Positions 9,025 through 15,858 of a DNA stretch of 64,000 bases are shown piece by piece. Origin of the DNA: Arthrobacter sp. NEB 688 (lineage in GTDB: Bacteria > Actinomycetota > Actinomycetes > Actinomycetales > Dermatophilaceae); contig NZ_CP053707.1 in the NCBI RefSeq assembly GCF_013201035.1, positions 1,302,001 through 1,366,000 of the forward strand, read 5' to 3'. Position numbers and translations under genes: made by a program. Position 1 is the first letter of the stretch, and each line of letters starts with the position of its first letter. Below the pieces are notes generated by a model, which saw only the letters and a program-made list of their open reading frames with translations, was not told the DNA's origin and made no database searches.

Positions 9025-9767
9025 AGCCCCTCGCGGTCCGCCTCCTCGGCGGCGCCGCGGCCCTCGCCGCCGTCGGCGGCCTCGCGGTCGCGGCGCTCGC
9101 CGCGACCCGTGACGAGCCCGCCCGGACGGCCGGCCCCGTCGTGGCGAGCGCCCTGCCGACGGCCGGCCCCTCGCCGACCGCCCCGGCCACGGTCGCCGGA
9201 CCCGGCGGGTTCGCCCAGCTCGCACCGGACGCCTGGCCGAGCCCGGACGTGCCGGACTCCGTCGCGGTCACCCGTCGCGGACCCAACGACGCCTCGCTGC
9301 CCGCGCGGGCGACGGGGGGCTCCGCGGCGACGGGGGACCGGCCGGCGCGGGTGCGCATCCCGTCGATCGGGGTCGACTCGCGCCTCGTCGACCTCGGGAT
9401 CGCCCCGGACGGGACGATGGAGGTGCCGCGCGACCCCGCGCTCGCCGGCTGGCTGACCGCGGCCGCCGCACCGGGGCAGCGCGGGCCGGCGGTCATCGCC
9501 GGGCACGTCGACACCCACACAGGCCCGGCGGTGTTCGTCCGGCTGCGCGAGCTACGGCCGGGGGACGACGTCGAGGTCGTCCAGCGCGACGGGGACGTCG
9601 TGCGGTTCACCGTCCGCTCGTCGGTGCAGGTGGCCAAGGACGACTTCCCGACCGAGGCGGTCTACGGGCCGCAGCCCGGCCCGGTCCTGCGCCTGGTCAC
9701 CTGCAGCGGCGAGATCGACCCCGCCACCGGCCACTACACCGACAACACGGTCGTCTTCGCCTCCTGA
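9021..9767 (+). CDS. Class F-like sortase
   Basis: A 248-residue transpeptidase expected to cleave a sorting motif and anchor proteins at the cell surface. An N-terminal membrane segment (about residues 5-28) is followed by a Pro/Ala/Thr-rich spacer and a sortase beta-barrel from about 108. The catalytic His is H162 in AGHVDTH and the nucleophile is C228 in RLVTCSG. After the Cys the sequence reads DPATGHYTDN and contains no Arg, whereas classical sortases have an Arg about ten residues after Cys. The GTG start overlaps the stop codon of the DUF4397 gene, so that protein is the obvious substrate candidate. Class F assignment is from overall pattern. Confidence 0.85.
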   Translation: MKPLAVRLLGGAAALAAVGGLAVAALAATRDEPARTAGPVVASALPTAGPSPTAPATVAGPGGFAQLAPDAWPSPDVPDSVAVTRRGPNDASLPARATGGSAATGDRPARVRIPSIGVDSRLVDLGIAPDGTMEVPRDPALAGWLTAAAAPGQRGPAVIAGHVDTHTGPAVFVRLRELRPGDDVEVVQRDGDVVRFTVRSSVQVAKDDFPTEAVYGPQPGPVLRLVTCSGEIDPATGHYTDNTVVFAS

Positions 9768-9879
9768 GCCCGGCGGCGGGCCCGGCGCCCCGGCTCGCGC
9801 GCCGCGATTCGGCCCGGCCCGGCCGATGGGGGATCATGGGTGGCCGAGCCAGCCGCCCCCTGCCGCGAAGGACCCCCGC

Positions 9880-11124
9880 GTGCCTCCTGCCGCTCCCGCC
9901 ACCGACTTCCGCCCCGTCATCCTCGGTGGCGACATCACCGCCTACACGCTCGTGCGGACCTTCCACGCCGCCTACGGCGTCCGGCCGCTCGTCGTCAACA
10001 TGAGCGAGGGCGGCCCGGTCGCCCTCTCGACGCTCTGCGACCACGAGTACGTCGCGGGCTTCGAGGAGGCCGACACCTTCGTCCGCGAGCTCGAGCGCGT
10101 GGGCCGCGAGCACGGGGGCGAGGGCCGCCCGCCGCTGCTGCTCGTCGCCGCCGGTGACTGGTACGTGCGGATGATCATCGAGCACAAGGACCGGCTCTCG
10201 GCCTGGTTCACCATCCCGTACATCGACCTGGACCTGCTCGACCGGATCGTCCGCAAGGACGTCTTCTACGGGATCCTCGACGAGGTCGGCGTCCCGCACC
10301 CCGCGACGATCGTCGTCGACTGCTCGGGCGAGCACGGCGAGGAGCGCGACCTGCCGTGGCAGTTCCCCGTCGTCGCCAAGCCGGCCGACAGCGCGCTGTA
10401 CCACTACGCGAGCTTCGAGGGGAAGAAGAAGGTCTACGTCTGCGACACCCCCGAGGAGCTCGCCGACACCCTGCGGCGGGTCCGGGCCAGCAGCTACGAC
10501 GGCAACTTCCTCCTCCAGGACTTCGTCCCCGGCGACGACACGAACATGCGGGTGCTCACCTGCTACTCCGACCGCGACGGCAAGGTCGTCTTCGGCTCGG
10601 TCGGGCACGTCCTCCTCGAGGAGCACCACCCGCTCGCCATCGGCAACCCCTGCGTCATCATCACGACCGAGATCGACGAGGTCGTCGAGCAGGCCAAGCG
10701 CTTCCTCGAGCACATCGGGTACGTCGGGTTCAGCAACTTCGACCTCAAGTACGACCGGCGCGACGGCACGTACAAGTTCTTCGAGATCAACGTCCGCCTC
10801 GGGCGCTCGAACTTCTACGTGACGGCCGGCGGGAACAACGTCTCGGAGTGGTACGTCCGCGACTGGGTGCGCCACGAGCCGATGGAGGGGCTGACGATCG
10901 CCCGCGGCGAGCACCTCTTCGCGTTCGTGCCGAAGCACGTCGTCAAGCACTACGTCCTCGACGAGGCCCTGCGCGACAAGGCGCTCGGGCTCATGCGCTC
11001 GGGCCGGGCGAGCGACCCCAACGTCTACGCGCCCGACCTCACCCTCAAGCGCCGCGCGTACAACCTCGCGTACCACGTCAACCAGGTGCGCAAGTTCCGC
11101 GAGCACTTCACGGACCGCCGATGA
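9880..11124 (+). CDS. ATP-grasp carboxylate-amine ligase, probable D-amino acid peptidoglycan bridge ligase
   Basis: A 414-residue ATP-grasp ligase. An N-terminal pre-ATP-grasp fold has VILGGDITAY at about residues 12-22. The ATP-binding lobe follows, with conserved VVAKPADS, a FLLQDFVPGDD lid and the Mg-binding segment FFEINVRLGRSN. ATP-grasp enzymes of this kind join a carboxylate to an amine through an acyl phosphate. The ATGA overlap with an Asp/Glu racemase suggests the substrate is D-Asp or D-Glu added to the peptidoglycan stem peptide, as by Aslfm of enterococci and bifidobacteria. The GTG start follows a GAAGGA site by 7 bp. The family is firm; the substrate is inference. Confidence 0.78.
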   Translation: MPPAAPATDFRPVILGGDITAYTLVRTFHAAYGVRPLVVNMSEGGPVALSTLCDHEYVAGFEEADTFVRELERVGREHGGEGRPPLLLVAAGDWYVRMIIEHKDRLSAWFTIPYIDLDLLDRIVRKDVFYGILDEVGVPHPATIVVDCSGEHGEERDLPWQFPVVAKPADSALYHYASFEGKKKVYVCDTPEELADTLRRVRASSYDGNFLLQDFVPGDDTNMRVLTCYSDRDGKVVFGSVGHVLLEEHHPLAIGNPCVIITTEIDEVVEQAKRFLEHIGYVGFSNFDLKYDRRDGTYKFFEINVRLGRSNFYVTAGGNNVSEWYVRDWVRHEPMEGLTIARGEHLFAFVPKHVVKHYVLDEALRDKALGLMRSGRASDPNVYAPDLTLKRRAYNLAYHVNQVRKFREHFTDRR

Positions 11125-11843
11125 CCGGCGCCGCGGTCCCCGGGCAGCCGGGCGGGGTGCTCGGCGGGCTCGGGCCGGCCGCCACCGTCCACTTCCTGCG
11201 CCGCGTCGTCGAGCTGACCGACGCGCACCGCGACCAGGACCACGTCGACCTGCTCGTCTGGCAGCACGGCTCGATCCCCGACCGCACCGGTTTCCTCCGC
11301 GGCGAGAACGAGAGCCCCGAGCCCGCGCTCGTCGCCGACGTGCAGGCCCTCGAGCGGGCGGGCGCCACGTTCGTGGCCGTCCCGTGCAACACCGCGATCG
11401 TCTGGGTCGAGCAGATGCGCGCCGCCGTCGGCATCGAGGTCCTCGACACCGTCGACGAGACGGTCGCCGCAGCGCGCGAGGCCGTCCCCGGCCTGCGGCG
11501 GCTCGGCGTCCTCGCCACCGACGGCACGCTCTCGGCCGGCACCTACGCCCGCTCCGCCGAGCGCGCCGGCATCGAGCTCGTACTCCCTGACCCCGAGCAC
11601 CAGCGCGAGACGATGAGCGTCATCTACGACGGCGTCAAGGCCGGGAACCCGGTCCCGCGCAGCCGCTTCGACGCGCTCGTCGAGCACCTGCGGGCCCAGG
11701 GCGCCGAGGCCGTCGCCCTCGGCTGCACCGAGCTGTCGGTGCTGCGGGGCGACCTCGGGGTCGAGGACCCGCTCGTCGTCGACTCCATCGACGCGGTGGC
11801 CGTGGCGACCATCCGGCGGGCCGGCGCGCGGCTGCGCGCCTGA
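11121..11843 (+). CDS. Aspartate/glutamate racemase family protein
   Basis: A 240-residue cofactor-independent racemase. It shows GVLGGLGPAATVHFL at the N terminus, the first catalytic cysteine C89 in VPCNTA and the second C202 in LGCTELS, spaced as in aspartate racemases. It would interconvert L- and D-aspartate (or glutamate). The ATG overlaps the stop of the ATP-grasp ligase gene by 4 bp, so the two products are made together. The likely joint task is to supply and attach a D-amino acid to the interpeptide bridge. Whether Asp or Glu is used cannot be told. Confidence 0.88.
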   Translation: MTGAAVPGQPGGVLGGLGPAATVHFLRRVVELTDAHRDQDHVDLLVWQHGSIPDRTGFLRGENESPEPALVADVQALERAGATFVAVPCNTAIVWVEQMRAAVGIEVLDTVDETVAAAREAVPGLRRLGVLATDGTLSAGTYARSAERAGIELVLPDPEHQRETMSVIYDGVKAGNPVPRSRFDALVEHLRAQGAEAVALGCTELSVLRGDLGVEDPLVVDSIDAVAVATIRRAGARLRA

Positions 11844-11890
11844 GCACTGCTCCTCAGGCGGCCCCGCCCGGGCCGTGGCACGGTGGACGG

Positions 11891-12196
11891 GTGCTGCGAT
11901 CCCTCCGTCCGTACCTCGTCGTGCTCGGCGTCCTCTGGCTGCTGCCGACGGTGCTCGTCGCGGGGCTCCACTTCTCGCTGCCCGACCACAACGCCGGCGG
12001 CCAGTGCGAGGGTATCGGGTGGGGGTGCACGCTCCCGCCGGCCGAGGGCGTCCTGCTCCTCGGGATGATGGCCTCGCCGTTCCTGCTCGCGGCGGGGATG
12101 CTCGGCTGCGCGGTCGTCGCCCTCGTCCGGGCCCGACGCCGCCGGGTCGCCGCCGGGCCGCGGTCACCTCGTCGCGCCGGGGTCACCTCGCCCTGA
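11891..12196 (+). CDS. Small membrane protein
   Basis: A 101-residue protein with two membrane segments (about residues 7-27 and 53-79) and a loop containing two Cys residues (QCEGIGWGC) that could form a disulfide outside the cell. The tail is rich in Arg. The GTG at 11891 lies six bases after CACGGT at 11879-11884, consistent with a leaderless promoter. I do not recognise a family. The stop codon is 22 bp from the convergent HNH gene. Confidence 0.6.
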   Translation: MLRSLRPYLVVLGVLWLLPTVLVAGLHFSLPDHNAGGQCEGIGWGCTLPPAEGVLLLGMMASPFLLAAGMLGCAVVALVRARRRRVAAGPRSPRRAGVTSP

Positions 12197-12218
12197 CGGC
12201 GTCCCTCCGCCCGGCCGG

Positions 12219-12908
12219 TCAGCAGTCGGCGTCGAGCATCCCCGTGAGGGCCGTCTTCTCGCGGCTGTCGACCTCGAGGTCGTACTTGTACTTGACCTCG
12301 ATCCACGAGCGGGCGTACTCGCAGCGCCAGCCGCTCGCCGAGGGCTGCCACTCGGCCGGGTCCTGGTCGGACTTGCTGCGGTTGCTCGAGGCCGAGACGG
12401 CGATGAGCTGGGGGATGGCCAGGTCGTTGGCGAACGCCTTGCGCTGCGCGTCGGTCCAGAGGTTGGCGCCGGAGCCCCAGGCCTCGGCGAGCGGCACCAC
12501 GTGGTCGATGTCGAGGTCGGAGCCGCTGGTGAACGTCGTGTCGTCGTAGACGCTGCGCCACGTGCCGGAGGTCGCGCGGCACGAGGAGTCGGTGCTCACG
12601 CCCGAGCCGTCGCGCTTCAGCACGGTCTCCCGGGTGTCGCACGTGCCGCTGATCGTCACCCAGTGGGTGAAGGCGGTGCGGTCGTAGCCGACGTTGTCCT
12701 CGTAGCCGACGTGCAGCCCGGCCAGCTGGTCGCGGGCGTCGGCGACGCTCGGGGGCGCCGGGGGCAGCGCCTGGGCGGCGCTCGCGGCGGCCGGCGCGCC
12801 GAGCGCGACGAGGAGCAGGGCCGCGGCGGCCCGGCGCAGCCCGCGGGAGGGGCGGCCGAGGCGGTGGGGGCGGCGGGTGGACGGGGCGGCGGAGGTCGGG
12901 GTGCTCAC
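12219..12908 (-). CDS. Secreted HNH endonuclease family protein (DUF1524/GmrSD C-terminal type)
   Basis: A 229-residue protein with a basic N terminus, a hydrophobic signal core at about residues 27-45 and a likely cleavage near ASA-AQA. The mature part contains the HNH core DLDIDHVVPLAEAW (131-144; His136) and a downstream SSNRSKSDQDPAEW segment that supplies the other metal-binding residues. Four Cys suggest disulfides in an exported protein. Such proteins are common in actinobacteria and are thought to be extracellular nucleases. The GTG at 12908 is chosen for its fit to the signal peptide; an upstream ATG at 12962 is possible. Confidence 0.82.
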   Translation of the reverse strand: MSTPTSAAPSTRRPHRLGRPSRGLRRAAAALLLVALGAPAAASAAQALPPAPPSVADARDQLAGLHVGYEDNVGYDRTAFTHWVTISGTCDTRETVLKRDGSGVSTDSSCRATSGTWRSVYDDTTFTSGSDLDIDHVVPLAEAWGSGANLWTDAQRKAFANDLAIPQLIAVSASSNRSKSDQDPAEWQPSASGWRCEYARSWIEVKYKYDLEVDSREKTALTGMLDADC

Positions 12909-13008
12909 GGGAGAACAGCCTGCTCGGCCGGGGTCAGCCCCGGCCCAAGCGTGCCCCGGCATCCGGTACGCGTCCGGTCAGGCGCGTCCCCCGTCGGTCA
13001 ACCGCGGG

Positions 13009-13683
13009 TCAGGACGGTCGGGCCGGCGTGCGCGACCGGGGCGACGAGCGACCCGCGGCGCCGCCGGCCCGCGAGGCCGGGGGCCGGGGGTCGACGGTGT
13101 CGAGCAGCTCGGCCCGCACGAGGACGGGCAGGACGAGCCGCCAGAAGTCCTCGACCCGCTGCGGCAGGTCGGCCCGCCCGGTCAGCGCCTCGCTCGTCAG
13201 CTGCATCCCGGTGACGACCGAGGTGACCACGTAGGCGAAGCGGTCCGGGTCGGTGCCCGGCACGAGCGAGCCGGCGGCCTCGGCCTCGCGCAGCATGTCC
13301 GCGACGGCCTCGATCCAGCCGAGGTACCCGGCGCGGATGACGTCGTCGCCGGCCGCCCGGTCCAGGGTCATCCGGACGCTGGCGCGCATCAGCGGGTCGG
13401 TGAGCAGGGCCTCGACGAAGGAGTAGGTGAGGTCGACGACGGCCTGGACCGGGGGCCCGGCGCCGGGACCGCGCTGGGTGCGCCACTCGTCCTGCTCGGC
13501 GATGACCGCCTCCGCGAGCGCCTCCTTCGAGGGGAAGTGGAAGTAGAGCGCGCCCTTGGTGATGCCCGCCGCGCGGACGATCTCGGCGACGGTCGCGGCC
13601 TCGTAGCCGTGGCGGTCGATGACGGCGGCCGCGGCGCGCAGGATGCTGCTGCGCGTGGCGACGGCTCGCTGCTGCCGGGGCAC
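13009..13683 (-). CDS. ScbR/ArpA-like TetR regulator (gamma-butyrolactone receptor family)
   Basis: A 224-residue TetR-family repressor. The first 60 residues (PRQQRAVATR, then ILRAAAAVIDRHGYEAATV, then GITKGALYFHFPSKEALAEAV) are very close to the N terminus of gamma-butyrolactone receptors such as ScbR and ArpA. The ligand domain follows, and the last 25 residues are a low-complexity Arg/Ser/Pro tail. The GTG start has an AGGAGGAG site just upstream. About 100 bp upstream lies a palindrome resembling the autoregulatory element bound by these receptors, which implies autorepression. No butyrolactone synthase (AfsA) gene is in the window. The ligand may differ from a butyrolactone. Confidence 0.82.
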   Translation of the reverse strand: MPRQQRAVATRSSILRAAAAVIDRHGYEAATVAEIVRAAGITKGALYFHFPSKEALAEAVIAEQDEWRTQRGPGAGPPVQAVVDLTYSFVEALLTDPLMRASVRMTLDRAAGDDVIRAGYLGWIEAVADMLREAEAAGSLVPGTDPDRFAYVVTSVVTGMQLTSEALTGRADLPQRVEDFWRLVLPVLVRAELLDTVDPRPPASRAGGAAGRSSPRSRTPARPS

Positions 13684-13781
13684 GGGGCTCCTCCTGGGGG
13701 GCGGGACGGGCGGGGCGGCGCTCACGCTACGCGTGCTCGCTGTGCGGCCCGACGTGGGCGGGTCCACCCCGGCGCGGACGG

Positions 13782-13805
13782 CAAACAGACCGGTCGGTCG
13801 GTTTG
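13782..13805. promoter_or_regulatory. ARE-like operator of the TetR gene
   Basis: A 24-bp imperfect palindrome (10 of 12 positions symmetric) with half-sites CAAACAGACCGG and TCGGTCGGTTTG. It closely resembles the autoregulatory element consensus of ScbR/ArpA-type receptors, which is built on an ACCGACCGGTCGGT core. It lies in the promoter region of the TetR gene, between that gene and galT. Confidence 0.75.
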
Positions 13806-13878
13806 TCGTACGATGCGGGCCGGGGCACACCCGTGCAGGGGGTGCGTGACCGCTCGAGGAGGGGCGAGGGGTGCGCAC

Positions 13879-13920
13879 CGGTGGTGCCCGACGGAGGTCC
13901 GCCTCCGTCGGGCACCACCG
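13879..13920 (-). terminator. Hairpin terminator after galT
   Basis: A perfect 19-bp inverted repeat (13879-13897 and 13902-13920) with a 4-nt loop, 16 bp beyond the galT stop codon. It separates the galactose operon from the TetR gene promoter. Confidence 0.85.
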
Positions 13921-13936
13921 AGGGCGTCCGGGGGTG

Positions 13937-15055
13937 TCAGCCGGTGGCGAGCGAGCGCAGCCGCGCCGCGACGGCCTCGGGGCGGGTGTCGGTGACCCAG
14001 CCGCCGACCGCGCTCTCGGAGCCCGCGAGGTACTTGAGCTTGCCCGGCCCGCGCAGGACCGACATCACCTGGAGCACCAGCCGCGAGACCTCGCGGCCGC
14101 GGCGCGCGGGGGCCTGGTGCCACGCCGCGATGTAGGGCAGGCGCACCGGGCCGTCCTCGCCCACGTGGTAGCCGTCGAGGCGGCGCAGCAGCTCGAGGTA
14201 GACGTGCGCGAGCTCTTCGCGCTCGGCGTCGTCGAGGGCGACGAGGTCCGGCACGTCGCGGTGCGGGGCCAGGTGCACCTCGACCGGCCAGCGCGCGGCG
14301 TAGGGGACGTAGGCCGTCCAGTGCTCGCCGGCGAGGACGACGCGCGAGCCGTCCGCCTGCTCGGCCGCGAGGAGGTCGGCGCCGAGGAGCCGACCGGTGC
14401 GGGCGTGGTGCTCGGTGGCGCGCGCAAGGATCTCGGCGGTGCGGGCGGGGACGTAGGGGTAGGCGTACACCTGCCCGTGCGGGTGGTGGAGGGTCACCCC
14501 GATCTCCTGGCCGCGGTTCTCGAAGCAGAAGACGTGCTCGACGCCCGGCGTCGCGCCGAGCTCGGCGGTGCGGTCGGCCCAGACGTCGACGACGGTGCGC
14601 ACGCGCTCCGGGCCGAGGGCCGCGAACGAGGAGTCGTGGTCGCTCGTGAAGCAGACCACCTCGGTGCGGCCACCGGCCGGGCCGTGGAGGTAGCCCTCGG
14701 GTGCGACGACGTCGTCGACGGCGACGGGTGCGTAGGAGGGGAAGCGGTTCTCGAAGACGACGACGTCGTACTCGGCGTCGGGGATCTCGGAGGGGACGCT
14801 GCCTCGCCCGGTGGGGCACAGCGGGCACTCGTCCTTGGGCGGCAGGAAGGTGCGGTTCATCCGATGGCCGGCGACCGCGACCCAGTCGCCGACGAGCGCG
14901 TCGTAGCGCACGTGGCCGGCGGGGGCCCGCTCGCCGAGCTCGCGGGCGTCGACCGTCGTGCGCTCGGGAGCGTCGGGGGAGTCGTCGAAGTAGATGATCT
15001 CGCGCCCGTCGGCGAGCGTGCGCACGGTGCGCCGGACGGCGCGGGTCGTCGTCAC
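13937..15055 (-). CDS. galT: Galactose-1-phosphate uridylyltransferase
   Basis: A 372-residue Leloir pathway enzyme that exchanges UMP between UDP-glucose and galactose 1-phosphate. The active-site triad HPH (His191-Pro-His193, in LHHPHGQVYAYP) carries the covalent uridylyl intermediate. CPLC at 77-80 is the usual N-terminal zinc pair. The GTG start overlaps the stop codon of the deoR-type gene by 4 bp, making galT the third gene of the beta-galactosidase operon. galK and galE are not in the window and must lie elsewhere. Length and motifs fit class I GalT well. Confidence 0.95.
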   Translation of the reverse strand: MTTTRAVRRTVRTLADGREIIYFDDSPDAPERTTVDARELGERAPAGHVRYDALVGDWVAVAGHRMNRTFLPPKDECPLCPTGRGSVPSEIPDAEYDVVVFENRFPSYAPVAVDDVVAPEGYLHGPAGGRTEVVCFTSDHDSSFAALGPERVRTVVDVWADRTAELGATPGVEHVFCFENRGQEIGVTLHHPHGQVYAYPYVPARTAEILARATEHHARTGRLLGADLLAAEQADGSRVVLAGEHWTAYVPYAARWPVEVHLAPHRDVPDLVALDDAEREELAHVYLELLRRLDGYHVGEDGPVRLPYIAAWHQAPARRGREVSRLVLQVMSVLRGPGKLKYLAGSESAVGGWVTDTRPEAVAARLRSLATG

Positions 15056-15858
15056 CCGACACCCTCGCTCGCCGGCCGCGCACGACCGGGCTCGGCGAGC
15101 ACGAGCTGCTCGACCGACTCCACGAGCACCTGCCGGGCCCGGGCCGGGATGCCCGAGTCGGTGATGAGGGTGTCGACCTCCGAGAGGTCCATGAAGGTCG
15201 AGAGCCCGACGATGCCGATCTTCGAGCGGTCGGCGAGGACGCACACCGAGCGCGCCGAGCGCACGAGCGCGCGGTTGGTCTCGGCCTCGACGAGGTTCGG
15301 GGTCGTCAGGCCCGCCGCACGGTCGATGCCGTGGGCCCCGAGGAAGAGGCGGTCGACGTGCAGGCCGGCCAGGGCCGTCACCGCGACCGGGCCGACGAGC
15401 GCGTCCGAGGGGGTCCGGACGCCGCCGGTGAGGACGACGACGTGCGCGGCCGCCTGCGACTCGTGGAGCAGCTGCGCGACGGGGACGGAGTTGGTGACGA
15501 CCGTGAGCTGCGGGACGTCGCGCACGGCCCGGGCGAGCTCGTAGGTCGTCGTCCCGGCCGAGATGCCGATCGTCGCGCCGGGCTGCACGAGCCGCGCGGC
15601 CTCGGCGGCGATGGCCTGCTTCTCGGCGGTCATGAGCGTCGACTTCGCGGTGAACCCCGGCTCGTCCGTGGCACGCGGGGTGACCGCGACGGCGCCGCCG
15701 TGGACCCGCTCAAGGAGGCCGTCGCCGTCGAGCCGCTCGATGTCGCGGCGCACCGTCATGTCCGAGACGCCGAGCTGGTCGACGAGCTCGGAGACGCGCG
15801 CGGCGCCGTGCTCCTCGACGATCGACAGGATCGCGGCGCGGCGCTGGCTGGCGAGCAT
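15052..15858 (-). CDS. DeoR family transcriptional repressor of galactoside genes
   Basis: A 268-residue regulator. The N-terminal DeoR helix-turn-helix contains RVSELVDQLGVSDMTVRRDIERLDGDGLL, the family signature. The C-terminal DeoRC sensor domain has GISAGTTTYELARA and the ADRSKIG motif that binds phosphorylated sugars. It sits between beta-galactosidase and galT (overlaps of 1 and 4 bp), so its effector is probably a galactose-derived phosphate. Likely operators are the palindromes in the divergent control region at 17856-18046. This is a departure from the LacI repressors more often found with such loci. Confidence 0.9.
   Translation of the reverse strand: MLASQRRAAILSIVEEHGAARVSELVDQLGVSDMTVRRDIERLDGDGLLERVHGGAVAVTPRATDEPGFTAKSTLMTAEKQAIAAEAARLVQPGATIGISAGTTTYELARAVRDVPQLTVVTNSVPVAQLLHESQAAAHVVVLTGGVRTPSDALVGPVAVTALAGLHVDRLFLGAHGIDRAAGLTTPNLVEAETNRALVRSARSVCVLADRSKIGIVGLSTFMDLSEVDTLITDSGIPARARQVLVESVEQLVLAEPGRARPASEGVG

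Noticed and set aside
12219-12908. HNH nuclease as a homing endonuclease or restriction enzyme
   Set aside because: It has a signal peptide and stands alone without a methylase or intron. A secreted nuclease fits better.
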